Positions 1-8,955 of a stretch of 64,000 nt of DNA are shown here, piece after piece; position 1 is the first letter of the stretch, and each line of letters opens with the position of its first letter. Under the pieces are notes generated by a model. The model was not told the origin of the DNA. It worked only from the letters and a program-made list of their open reading frames with translations, and searched no databases. This DNA comes from Echinometra lucunter (lineage: Eukaryota; Echinodermata; Echinoidea; Camarodonta; Echinometridae), in the NCBI GenBank assembly GCA_029962745.1, contig CM057156.1:523029-587028 (forward strand), in the 5' to 3' direction. A program made the position numbers and the translations under genes.

Positions 1-126
1 ACGCTCAATTGAGGACGGGATTGGGGAGAGACGTCATCGCATTCCTCCTGCTTCATCCTTCCTGTATTGACTCACGAAATGGCCTTAGACACCTTACTGA
101 AAATGGGCTCAACTTGCTCGTTTAGA

Positions 127-465
127 CATTCTCCTCCTCCTCCTTCTCCTACTCCTACTCATCATCATCGTCGCCGTCGTCGTCGTCGTCGTCATCATCA
201 TCTTTGTCAGAAAACTTATGAGATCCTTCTCATGGAAGTTACCTTCATCATTATTATCTTCTCTGCATCCTGTCCCAATAATAATCCTCTTATTAATTTT
301 CTCCCTCTCCCTCTCCCTCTCTCTCTCTCTCTCTTCTCCTCTTCTCTCTTCTTTCGCTCTCTCTCTTCTCTCTCTCTTCTCTCTCTCGCTTTCTCTGCAT
401 TTTCCATGTTTGCCATTTCCTTCCCCTTTTCTCTTCTCTTCTCCTCGCTTACCGATACTCCATAA
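127..465. repeat. pyrimidine-rich low-complexity tract with TCG/TCA triplets and CT runs
   Basis: A TCC/TCG/TCA triplet stretch at about 127-205 is followed by an almost pure CT stretch at about 296-440. Long ORFs on both strands here encode only Ser/Leu/Pro or Arg/Glu runs and are artefacts of the repeat. The tract lies just downstream of the last visible exon of the minus-strand gene, inside its next intron. Confidence 0.9.
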
Positions 466-543
466 TATGAGTTTGAACCAAAGTCTAACCAACCAGTCAA
501 AAACTATTAAAAGCAAGCTTGATTTAACCTGGCTATAACTTAC

Positions 544-613
544 CTGGTGTTTGGAATGCTGTGATAGCTCCCATGATCGATTTCTGCTGTCGAACTGGAC
601 GGAAAAGATAGAT
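544..613 (-). CDS. exon encoding the C-terminal strand of a fibronectin type III domain
   Basis: Internal coding exon of a minus-strand gene. It is preceded by a long pyrimidine tract ending in CTGTCTCTAG and followed by a consensus donor (CACCAG then GTAAGT). Read from phase 0 it is open and gives 23 codons plus one base, so it leaves in phase 1. The peptide starts IYLFRPVRQQ and ends TAFQTP. The TP pair after an aromatic residue is a common end to the last strand of an FN3 domain, and a phase 1 exit is usual at an FN3 boundary. It joins the exon at 4155-4202 in frame as YELE plus IYLF, the expected F-to-G strand transition. The following exon lies off the left edge. The intron before it is about 3.5 kb. 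The splice sites are seen directly and the domain assignment rests on family pattern. The exact protein is unknown. Confidence 0.78.
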
Positions 614-657
614 CTAGAGACAGCGGATAAAACAATAGAAAATATTAAATGCATCGT

Positions 658-1523
658 CATGCCACATACACATCGACGCTTTTTGAGATACAACATTAAC
701 TGCCTATGTACCACCCCTTCTGTATGCCACACACACATCGACGCTTTTTGAGATACAACATTAACTGCCTATGTACCAACCCCTCTGTATGCCACATACA
801 CATCGACGCTTTTTGAGATACAACATTAACTGCCTATGTACCACCCCTTCTGTATGCCACATACACATCGACGCTTTTGAGATACAACATTAACTGCCTA
901 TGTACCAACCCCTCTGTATGCCACATACACATCGACGCTTTTTGAGATACAACATTAACTGCCTATGTACAACCCCTCTGTATGCCACATACACATCGAC
1001 GCTTTTTGAGATACAACATTAACCCATTCGTGACAGAGGTCCACATTTTGTGGTTTAGCCTAATATCTTTTGATGCAAAGCCCTAAAAATCATACCAAAT
1101 ACATGAGCAGAAAGAGCAAAAAATTCTACACAAACTGTGCCCATTTTGGTTGCGTCAATATTCGTTGTTTGATGCTGAAAATTTTTTAAAGGAAAATAAG
1201 CATTAAAATCCTTAAATTGGCAATGTGATAGAAAGTTTAAAATCACCATTTTCCCCTGCAAATTGGCAACTTTTTGACTTCTCATCATAATTTCTGCCAA
1301 TGTATAGTCATTTCAGATACATGACATTATATAAGAAAAATGTAGCAATAAAATAAAAATGTTGGTGTTGCCAATTTGAAGAATAAAAGCTGATCAAATT
1401 AGGCTTTAAATAATTCCTGTCACGAATGGGTTAACTGCCTATGTACAACCCCTCTGTATGCCACATACACATCGACGCTTTTTGAGATACAACATTAACT
1501 GCCTATGTACCACCCTCTCTGTA
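658..1523. repeat. 64-65 bp minisatellite, seven units, interrupted by a transposon
   Basis: Units begin with TGCCACATACACATCGACGC at 660, 725, 790, 855, 919, 983 and 1459. Spacing is 64-65 bp once the 412-bp insertion at 1019-1430 is removed. Each unit contains the tetranucleotide TTAA in ACATTAACTGCC, which is the target used by the inserted element. Units differ by only one or two bases, so amplification is recent. Confidence 0.95.
1023..1430. mobile_element. piggyBac-like MITE with TTAA target-site duplication
   Basis: This 408-bp element has perfect 14-bp terminal inverted repeats, CCCATTCGTGACAG at the left and its reverse complement at the right. It is flanked on both sides by TTAA (1019-1022 and 1431-1434). 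Neighbouring minisatellite units show the uninterrupted target ACATTAACTGCC, so the duplication can be read directly against six empty sites. TTAA duplication with CCC/GGG termini is diagnostic of piggyBac-type transposition. No transposase ORF is present, so the element is non-autonomous. Kolobok elements also use TTAA but have different ends. Confidence 0.88.
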
Positions 1524-1679
1524 CGTAATGAAAGTAATGTTTTGCCATTTCGACATTTTGATGGGGAAAAGGTCATAAAAGCCATTATGACCTTTCAAGA
1601 TTTCAATTGTGTCTGGAGTTGTTACTCGTTTTTGTTATCCCATTGTCTCTCCTAAAAGTCAATGACACCAACCGATCTT

Positions 1680-1735
1680 CTTCGTCCCCCCCCCCCCCCC
1701 CCCCCCCCCCACGCTCTCTCTCTCTCTCTCTCTTC
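1680..1735. repeat. poly-C run followed by a CT microsatellite
   Basis: About 25 consecutive C residues run straight into a short CT dinucleotide array. Homopolymer length here is likely to be unreliable in the assembly. Confidence 0.9.
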
Positions 1736-1891
1736 CATCCTGGCTTGCTAACTTCTTTAAAAATCTTCTCTATCGCTTTTTACTACCGCTCTGTCTCCCT
1801 CCATTTCTGCCCCCTCCTTCTCTGTATCTCCTAGATTCTATTTCTGTTTGTCTATGTACATGTATCCCTCCCTATCCCCATCACATACTAT

Positions 1892-2331
1892 GGGTGTGTT
1901 GCAAGAAAGTTGCAATCAGTTGCAAATCGCCAAAATCAATTGAAAGTCTTGCGATACATAGTTGCGAATAATTGCAATAAGGGACCCATGACGCAAAGGT
2001 TTGCGATCAATCGCAAATTTAAGACAACCCATTCTGATTGGTCCAGGTTTATCTTTTTGATCATGAACATGTGCATGAAACAATGGTCTTGATTGGTTGT
2101 TACAACTTTGCGATTGATTGCCAATCTTTGTGTTATACGTAGCCCTGTTGCAAGAAAAAGTTGGACCTGATATGGATATAAGTTAATATACCCGATTGAT
2201 TGCCAATCTTTGTGTTATACGTAGCCCTGTTGCAAGAAAAAGTTGGACCTGATATTGATATAAGTTAATATACCTGATACTAATTACCTGATATTAATTT
2301 GCAGTTGTTCGCAACTTTCTAACAACACCCC
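1892..2331. mobile_element. TIR element with TTGCAA-rich ends (MITE)
   Basis: The left end GGGTGTGTTGCAAGAAAGTT matches the reverse complement of the right end GGGGTGTTGTTAGAAAGTTG, and similarity extends to about 32 bp with mismatches. TAT occurs immediately outside both ends, a possible 3-bp target duplication. The interior is rich in TTGCAA and TTGCGA words and contains a tandem duplication at 2111-2274. There is no coding capacity. Superfamily not assigned. Confidence 0.7.
2111..2274. repeat. 82-bp tandem duplication inside a MITE
   Basis: The segment starting CGATTGATTGCCAATCTTTG at 2111 repeats at 2193 with one clear difference (TATGGATA against TATTGATA). It lies within the TIR element at 1892-2331 and adds about 80 bp to it. 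Confidence 0.92.
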
Positions 2332-2339
2332 TATGATTA

Positions 2340-2480
2340 TCATTTAAATCCTCATATTCCGTTTCCTCTTCATCCTCTTCCTCCTCTTCTTCTTCTGCTT
2401 CTTCTTTTCCTTCTCCTCCTCCACTTCTCTCTCTCTCTCTCTCCCCCCCCCCTCATTTCTATTTAATCTTTCCCTCCCTT
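2340..2480. repeat. pyrimidine-rich tract (TTC/TCC then CT then C)
   Basis: Low-complexity TCTTCC words grade into a CT array and a C run around 2400-2450. Confidence 0.85.
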
Positions 2481-4154
2481 CATTGGCTCCTCGACATCAC
2501 CGTATCTTTGCGGAGGTCGTCGTCCTGTTCGATGTCAGAGGAGACTTATTGACCTTCAATCGCACATTGTCATGATTGTTATCATCTGTTTATGGCACAC
2601 GCACCTGTTCATGTTATGGGCCAACCAAATAGCTCTTGTGGGTAATATTTTCAACATTCAAGTTTCGACTATCAAGTACTTGATTTGTTTTATCATAATG
2701 ACCCCATAAGACATTACGATTCTGATTAGAAGACTATGAAAGGAGACCACCTACAATCCAGAAACTTGCGTAAAATTATGTTAATCTGAAAAAGACTTTC
2801 AAAATGTTTACAAATACTCTGTATCAGTGGGTTCAACATATTTTCGTTTAGATTCTTGAAGTTTCGGGAGAACAGTAAAACTTGAAGTGTGTAAACTTCC
2901 CTTGTTCTATATCATGGTCGCATCAGTGAGGAGTAATAAGCTGGCCTCATGAGGGAGGGGTGTGCCGGAGTGATGGAAATTGGCCCTTGCTGCTGTTGTT
3001 ATTTTTGTCATTTTTTTCTTTGTTCAATGATTATAAGAATCATTAAAGAGACGATTCGCAGAGATAAAAAATAGGATGTGTTCTGACACAACTGATTTTG
3101 ATCAATCGGCCCGAGTGTTACACGTCAGCTGGACTGTCTGAACGCATGGAAAGGGCGGGAAAATTTTAGTTGAGGGATCAGGCATGGCCCTTCATTAGTC
3201 CTCAATTTCTCCCAAAAATCAGCCTTCCTGTTCCCCTCGAGATGAACTATTCCTATGATGCTGTCACTGCAAAGAAAATGTTACGATGGAATGACATCAT
3301 CCTTTAGAATGTCAGAATAGGAAAAGATGACGGTTTTGACATGTTTACACGACTCCGTTAGCCTCGCAGGCGTTAGAGGTTACACGTTACAAAGCCCATA
3401 GGGAACCATTAATGCTACAATGATTGCCAGCACTAAAACATATCTTTGTTGATACAAAGAAAACCGTAGAGAGATGATGTCCTTTGTTGCCTTTTTATAG
3501 CATTTTTATCGAATCTGATGATTGACGGAAAGACTGCAAAGGATAAATGTAAAGCAAAAGAAGTTCACCGCTTGGGGCTGATGGAAAAGAAAGGTATTTC
3601 TTAATAGTTTGGACAGGAGAATTTTGGACAATAGCAAAGCAACTTTATTTAATGTATCATATTAAAACTAACATGTTCCGGGAATTTTTCTTGATGATTC
3701 CAAATTCGTGTACTTTCTATCATTTGGTGCAAGCCTATTGCCTTGATCAAGCTTTTCGTCGTTTAGTATAACCTCCATACTTTGTCTCAAACAGAAATGA
3801 CCATAATAGAGGGCCAAGATTGATTTTTATCAGTATCAGTCATCAGCTGCAAACTGTGTTTTACAATTTGTTTAAATTCGAGCATGAATGAAAAAAAAAG
3901 TGTTTGTAACATCAATGTAAACGTAGCTAATCGTCAATTAAAGAAAAAATTTTTTCTTCATATTCAGCTAAGCCAATTCACTCTTTCTGCTTCTTGCAAA
4001 TACCGCCGTCTTTGTTCTTAGATATTCCTTTCGGTAGCCCTTGTCGAAGGACAATGAATCCGAAAGGTTTTCTTGATTGAAAAAAAATGAAATTGGAAGA
4101 ATTGCCTTCATATTTCAAGAACTTGCTGTACGGGGAATGAGAAATTTCACTTAC
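2481..4154. other. intronic sequence without recognised features
   Basis: AT-rich single-copy-looking DNA between two FN3 exons. I tested possible acceptors near 2755, 3278, 3540 and 3580 for a further exon. None gives an open exon with a convincing donor in the required phase 0, apart from a 9-base possibility at about 3570-3578, too short to support. Confidence 0.6.
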
Positions 4155-4202
4155 CTCGAGTTCGTAAAGTTGACCAAAACTCAAGTTGTTGAATTCATGT
4201 TC
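4155..4202 (-). CDS. short exon of a fibronectin type III domain (strand E-F region)
   Basis: A 48-bp internal exon of the minus-strand gene encoding exactly 16 residues, starting EHEFNN and ending GQLYELE. The motif L-x-x-G-x-x-Y-x-L is the signature of the FN3 strand E to F turn (LSFGQLYEL). The donor is a perfect GTAAGT after CTCGAG. The acceptor region reads CCGCAGAG, a tandem AG/AG site. Phase 0 continuity with the exon at 5108-5223 requires the second AG. Using the first would add two bases and put TGA in frame. The exon enters and leaves in phase 0. It is too short to be found by an ORF threshold, and the longer ORF that covers it is mostly intron. Confidence 0.78.
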
Positions 4203-4319
4203 CTCTGCGGGCTTTGGATAATGGTGGAAATAAAAAAAATGGAGAGTAAATTTTTCATAATTTTCATCAAAGCCTAATTTTCTGCTACGGAACACTAAAT
4301 AAAACGATGTAAGAAAAAA

Positions 4320-4836
4320 ATCATTCAGGTATTCAATAAGCATAATAAGTAATAGTATCCGATTTAAACCATGTCTCTAATTATCTACAGTCGATTTTTC
4401 CGTACGTTCTAAAGAAGTACACCAACAAATATTTCATAATACTGTTATCCAAATACCAATTTATTTGATTTTGATTTGATTTAATCTGAAAATGAAATAC
4501 AGTGACAATAAGCATTCATTTATTTCAGCAATAACTCATATTTCATAGAGCACGGAGAGGTATGAGGGAAAGAAAAAAGAACGAAAGGAAGAAGGAAGAA
4601 CAAGCGTATGATAACAAGGAAAGAATAATTGACGAGAATTTAAGAATTCAGAAGGAATAAAAGACACTAATGGTTTGATAGATGAAGAAAGTAAAGGACA
4701 ACGAGGAAGGAAAGAAGGAAGAGGGGAAATGATGAATAAAATGGAGACAAAAGTGAAGGAATGTGTAAAACAGGAGATAATTGGATCAAAATATGAAGTA
4801 GAAAAAAAGTTGGAGAATAATATGGTGGAAAAGGAA
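4320..4836. other. AT- and purine-rich intron sequence
   Basis: No exon or recognisable repeat boundary. The stretch 4550-4830 is strongly purine-rich (GAAGGAAGAA words), which generates spurious Lys/Glu-rich ORFs on one strand and Ser/Phe-rich ORFs on the other. Confidence 0.6.
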
Positions 4837-5064
4837 CACTCTAAAAATATTGGGTAAAAATGTGCCATGAGGGTAATTATATGTCAAAAAAAAAACTTTG
4901 AGCATTTCTTTTTATCTAATTTTATGGAAATTTTGCCCAATCTAAAGTAATTACTACTTATTTTTACCCTAACTGGACAATATGCTTCCCGCATTGGGTA
5001 AAAATTTGCCCAAAGTTGGTTGGACCTCGTGCTGGTTCAAATTTTACCCAATATCTTTACAGCG
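4837..5064. mobile_element. TIR element with ATATTGGGTAAAA ends (MITE)
   Basis: 228 bp. Left end CACTCTAAAAATATTGGG and right end (reverse complement) CGCTGTAAAGATATTGGG continue into a shared GTAAAA, about 24 bp with four mismatches. The interior repeats TTGCCCAA and GGGTAAAA words. The CACTCTAAAAA start resembles the mariner-like MITEs at 7876 and 52667, although no clean TA duplication is visible. It sits in the intron between two FN3 exons, 43 bp from the exon at 5108. Confidence 0.7.
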
Positions 5065-5107
5065 AATGGGGAGAAAGAGCAAGAGATAAAAATGATTGGA
5101 TATTTAC

Positions 5108-5223
5108 CACAATGATTTCTTCGTCAGTAACGAGACAAGGATCTGTATTCAGAACGCTTTCTCCTTCCATCAAACCATCAAATCTTGTCAACTTCAAGAC
5201 GTACATATCTTCTGGTTCCATCC
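5108..5223 (-). CDS. exon of a fibronectin type III domain (strands C to E)
   Basis: A 116-bp internal exon on the minus strand. The acceptor is CTTATACAG and the donor is GTG followed by GTAAAT. It enters in phase 1, completing a GGG codon with the last base of the exon at 6620-6733, and exits in phase 0. The 38 complete codons begin MEPEDMYVLKLTRFDG, where the YVLKL pattern fits the FN3 strand C, and end TDEEIIV, leading into the next exon. One cysteine occurs, in DPCLV. All 38 codons are open and composition is protein-like. Two longer ORFs on the opposite strand over the same DNA are shadows. Confidence 0.78.
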
Positions 5224-5399
5224 CTGTATAAGAAAGGGGACATTTTGTAAAGTTGAGCGATCACTTCACTTATCAGTCTATCCACCTAAATCCCTTAAGA
5301 ATTCTAGGAAAAGAAAATTCGAAAGGAAACCGATGGCTAGTGGGAATACTCTTTTGATGTGATGGTCGGAATCAGTTTATCTGTTTGAATATACAATTT

Positions 5400-5541
5400 T
5401 CGTCTTAAAAAAAAGAATCATTATACATGTTATATGTTCAACACATTTCCCAAAGAAATGATTTAAATCTCACTCATAATCTTAAATTTCTTAATGTCTT
5501 TTTACGAATATAAGTTTGTTAGTTAGTTAGTTAGTTCGTCC

Positions 5542-5577
<36 letters not shown>

Positions 5578-5750
5578 GTTTGTTTGTTTGTTTGTTTGTT
5601 TGCCTGTTTGTTTGTTCGTTCGTTCGTTCGTTTGTTAGCTCGCTGGTTAGTTAGCTGGTTAGATAGTAAGTTAGTTAGATGGTTAGTTAGGTAGGTAAAG
5701 TTACTTAGATAGATAGATAATTAGATAGTTATTTAATTAGTTAGACGGTC

Positions 5751-5792
<42 letters not shown>

Positions 5793-6225
5793 CTAGCTAG
5801 CTAGTTAGTTAGTTAGTTAGTTAGTTAGTTTTTCTTGTGCTATGATCCTAATTTTGTTTTGAATCTAAGAATATTTGATAAGGCTGGTTTCATTATACAC
5901 ACATGTATTATACATTCAACACATTTCACAAGAAAAGATTTAAATCTCACTCATAATCTTGAATTTCTTCATGACTGTATTTGCAAATCTAAGTTTGTTA
6001 GATAGTTGGTTAGTTAGTTAGTTATGTAGTTAGATAGTTAGTTAGATAGATAATTAGTTAGTTAATTATTTAGTTAGATAGATAGATAAATAGATAGATG
6101 ATTAGTTGTTTAATTAGTTAATTAGTTAGTTCGTTAGTTAGTTAGCTAGTTAGTTAATTCGGGTTTTTTCTTGTGCTATGATCCTAAGTATGTTTTGAAT
6201 CTGAGAATATTTGATAAGGCTAAAG
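5400..6225. repeat. tandem segmental duplication carrying GTTA/GTTT microsatellites
   Basis: The same single-copy flanks occur twice. TTTAAATCTCACTCATAATC appears near 5462 and 5939, and TTTTCTTGTGCTATGATCCT near 5830 and 6166. Each pair encloses a tetranucleotide array, at about 5515-5835 (GTTA with a GTTT/GTTC block) and 5990-6155 (GTTA with GATA). One locus of about 330-470 bp has therefore been duplicated head to tail and its microsatellite has since diverged in length. Confidence 0.9.
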
Positions 6226-6619
6226 AATTAAAAGCACTGGGAAATATACATTTCCCGCAAAAGGAAATATAAAGGATCGATGGGTTATAAGCTAAATTCA
6301 AAAGTGTCAGCGTTATGTAACAACTTACAAGAAACGAATTGGAAATAGACGATAAAAATCCGCCTATGTTTGTAAATCAGCCATTTTTCTCATAGTATGC
6401 ATAAAGAACGTTTATTCAGACATCATTATGTTTCATCAGTCACTTGGTGACACACCCTTCAATTCTCAAATTGAGAAATTGAAACCAATTTTGTGGTTTT
6501 GATAACGGTATTATCCCATGTATTACGAAAATCTTGTACATGAACTTTGTGGTTGAAAAGGGAGATTGATCTATATTCGACGAATTATGAATAATTCATT
6601 AATTAATGTCAAAGTTCAC
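6226..6619. other. intron sequence, nothing recognised
   Basis: AT-rich sequence without repeats or exon signals between the duplicated GTTA block and the first FN3 exon. Confidence 0.6.
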
Positions 6620-6733
6620 CTGCGGGTCGTTGCCAGGTAACCAGCGCAAACAGATTCCATGCGGTTCGACCGTCTGGTCCAGTGATGTTTTGTGGCACAA
6701 CGTCGACATTGATAAAAGCTTCTGATACCTCAG
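6620..6733 (-). CDS. exon encoding the N-terminal half of a fibronectin type III domain
   Basis: A 114-bp internal exon on the minus strand. The acceptor is ACTTCTTTTCAG and the donor GCAG followed by GTGAAC. It enters in phase 1 and leaves in phase 1. The 37 complete codons begin EVSEAFINVDVVPQNITGPD and end FALVTWQRPA. The VTW-x-x-P pattern is the hallmark of FN3 strand B to C, with the invariant tryptophan. NIT is a potential N-glycosylation site, fitting an extracellular protein. The entering phase matches the exit phase of the signal-peptide exon at 40035-40187, so the two could splice directly, although 33 kb separates them. Only the domain family can be named. Fibronectin-like adhesion proteins, receptor tyrosine phosphatases and Tie-like kinases all carry such domains. 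Confidence 0.8.
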
Positions 6734-6879
6734 CTGAAAAGAAGTAATACAAATATTACATACATGAAATGTTTTTCATAATCAATAACTTTTAGAATGT
6801 ACAGAATATTGTGGATACATAAGCTGAAAACATGATTTAAAAAAAACAGTGAATGAATAAGAACATTTTCAAAATGTGT

Positions 6880-7340
6880 AAACCTGGTTCTACTGTTCTA
6901 CTATTCTATTGTAAGTAGAGCACTTCCGGGATGTGGGAATTACACTGTCCATTTCTTCAGCGATGGGATTTTTTTTTTTCAGACAGAGAAAAGATATCTA
7001 TGAAAATATGCGGAGGAAAAATAAGAATGGTGAAATTATTATTTTCATTACAAGGAGATGGAATACCTTCTACCCTTTTGGAGGTGAAACTTTGTTCAGA
7101 TCATTCACTTGTTGAGATTTGTCACTGAACTTGAACCTTACATTCATCAAGGTCTAGACAAGATTGCAAGACGAGAGTATAGGAAAAATCTTGAATAAGT
7201 GAAATTTGTTGAAATCTATACACCCTTTTAGACATGTTAGAGGCGAAACTTTTTTCAGTCAGATCATTCACTTCTTGAGATTTTCAGTGACCTTGAAACT
7301 TTCACTCATCAAGGTCTAGACATGTCTTGAATAAGACATG
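6880..7340. repeat. about 162-bp tandem duplication, diverged
   Basis: CATCAAGGTCTAGACA occurs at 7145 and 7307. The preceding parts (CCTTTT-GGAGGTGAAAC and CAGATCATTCACTT) are also repeated with scattered differences, so a roughly 162-bp unit is present twice across about 7040-7340. The sequence before 7040 is ordinary AT-rich intron. Confidence 0.8.
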
Positions 7341-7410
7341 GATGACTGCTCGAGTGCACATAACCTTCAAAAAGAACCTGTCATCCAAATACTACCTTTT
7401 AATAGCTTAC

Positions 7411-7446
7411 TCTTCATAAAATCGTGATACTTTATAAATTCCAAAG
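7411..7446 (-). CDS. candidate 36-bp microexon upstream of the FN3 domain
   Basis: The minus strand shows a strong acceptor (GCCTTTTTTGCAG), 36 open bases and a consensus donor (AGA then GTAAGC). Only the phase 1 to phase 1 reading is open, giving 11 complete codons, LEFIKYHDFMK. That is exactly the phase required between the signal-peptide exon and the FN3 exon at 6620-6733. A continuous ORF also runs through the upstream intron, so chance openness cannot be excluded. No domain is recognisable in so short a peptide. It could be a linker before the FN3 domain or a false positive. Confidence 0.35.
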
Positions 7447-7564
7447 CTGCAAAAAAGGCAAAGGCGTGGTCCCGTTCAGCTGGAACCGATGTTGAATGAG
7501 ACATCCCCCACGCGTAGAGGTTCAGTACAAAACGATTCAGAAAAAGAGTTGCTTATAATGTGAA

Positions 7565-7630
7565 TGAGTATTTTTGTTTGTTTGTTTGTTTGTTTTTTGT
7601 TTGGGGTTTGTTTGTTTTTTTTTTTGCTTT
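7565..7630. repeat. GTTT microsatellite and T runs
   Basis: TTTG repeats are followed by poly-T at 7615-7625. Confidence 0.9.
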
Positions 7631-7875
7631 GTCCGTTATATCACCGCACACTGCGATCGTAATGTACTGCAATAATCCCTCATTTCATCAATGATTGTGT
7701 CACTATATAGTTGCCACAGAATTCCATACTGCATGGAATTAAATTTAAATGGATTGAAAATAATGCAAGTATTTAAAAAATGCAGTCATTATAGTAACAT
7801 TGAAATTAATAGGTTTATAATGACCCCTTTGCTGTTTCCTCATGTGGAAGAATGCACAGGAAGGATTGCCTACAG

Positions 7876-8184
7876 TACACTAAGAAAAAAAAAAAGGTTC
7901 AATTTTGCACCCTTCAAATGCAACAAGAGCTCCTCTATGGGTGCAAGATTGCATCAAAAGAAGCATTATGCACCATTAAGGATGCAGTGAGCTACATGTT
8001 GCACCCTTAAGGGTTCTGAGTTATTCCCCTTAGGGAAGATGCAAATTCGCGCCCTTTAAGGTGCATAACTGCAGATGGGGGCATTTCCGGGCGCCACAAG
8101 TACCAAAGCGTGCATCTTTGCACCTTTTTCATGTAGGATGCAAGATTGCACCAAATCTTGCACCCCCTTCTTTTTTAGAGTGTA
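7876..8184. mobile_element. mariner-type MITE with TA target and TGCACC-rich interior
   Basis: About 309 bp including TA at both ends. The left terminus TACACTAAGAAAAAA matches the reverse complement of the right terminus TACACTCTAAAAAAG. The interior repeats TTGCACCCTT and its complement. TA duplication next to a CACT terminus suggests Tc1/mariner-type mobilisation. No transposase is encoded. Two other elements in the window (38459 and 52667) share TA plus CAC-type ends but have different interiors. Confidence 0.78.
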
Positions 8185-8756
8185 ATCACTTACTGTTTCT
8201 GTTTAGATGGCCTTTACTTACAGGTTACACAGCCTGTGTGTTCACAGTATGGCGAGAGAGCAGTGGACAGCACAGAACATGTTGGCATGGCTAACCGGAA
8301 GCGTCAACGCCCAATTGTATTACATTCAAACATAGTCGAGACATGATTTCGGATATAGATGCTAATAAGATTTCTACTGATAAATGAATGCCAAATAGGT
8401 CCACCTCTTCCCTCGAGTAATCTCTCTTACATCAACTCTATGTAACTACCCTGCATAGGAACACGTAACATTAAACTAAACCCTTCATCATGTACTTATT
8501 AAAAAAATCGTAGCTAAAATACGAAAATCAATCAATTAACATTTCATAACGTAACAACATATTTTTCGCTTCATTCTAAACCCTCTTTATCATTTTTTCT
8601 GTATCATTACCTTTCATCTCTTTCCTTTCCATCTTCTTTCTTAATTTCCTTTTCTTCCTATTTTATTTTAGAGATGGCTCAGCTTTGTTTTGTGAATTTG
8701 ATTACAGATTATCATTTATCCTCGTCATTATGGTTGAATGGTTGTTTTTTTTTTCA
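8185..8756. other. AT-rich intron sequence, nothing recognised
   Basis: No splice-supported exon or repeat boundary. A pyrimidine-rich stretch lies at about 8560-8680. Confidence 0.6.
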
Positions 8757-8955
8757 CCTGATTGCTAAGAAAGCAGGTGTATGCTTGTTAGTAAGCAACC
8801 AGGGGACCGACGGATTTAAGTCCCCTCCGAAGGACTTGGTAATGAGGATTAATACCTTACCAAAGGGCATTAGCGCATCCACCTGGTTTCGAACCCGGGT
8901 ACTCCCGGTTACGAGACCACTGCTCTGTCCACTGAGCCACAGCGCCTCCTCTCTT
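8757..8955 (-). mobile_element. tRNA-derived SINE, family B, minus orientation
   Basis: The reverse complement begins GGAGGCGCTGTGGCTCAGTG with a Pol III A-box (TGGCTCAGTGG) and a B-box (GGTTCGAAACC, 8885-8895). A roughly 110-bp body follows and ends near GCAATCAGGTGAAAA. A second copy, in plus orientation, is at 55076-55275 and is alignable over its whole length. The acceptor stem cannot pair and there is no CCA-compatible 3' end, so it is not a functional tRNA. Confidence 0.87.

Noticed and set aside
109..738. 209-codon minus-strand ORF
   Set aside because: Most of it is Arg/Glu low complexity from the CT tract and minisatellite translation. Only 544-613 inside it, in a different frame, is supported as an exon.
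658..1523. Direct repeats as a CRISPR array
   Set aside because: Units of 64-65 bp are contiguous with no unique spacers, and the context is eukaryotic.
3978..4343. 121-codon minus-strand ORF
   Set aside because: Only 48 bp of it is bounded by splice sites that fit the gene. The remainder is intron.
5515..6155. GTTAG-like repeats as telomeric DNA
   Set aside because: The unit is a tetranucleotide (GTTA), not TTAGGG or TTAGG, and it is internal and duplicated with unique flanks.
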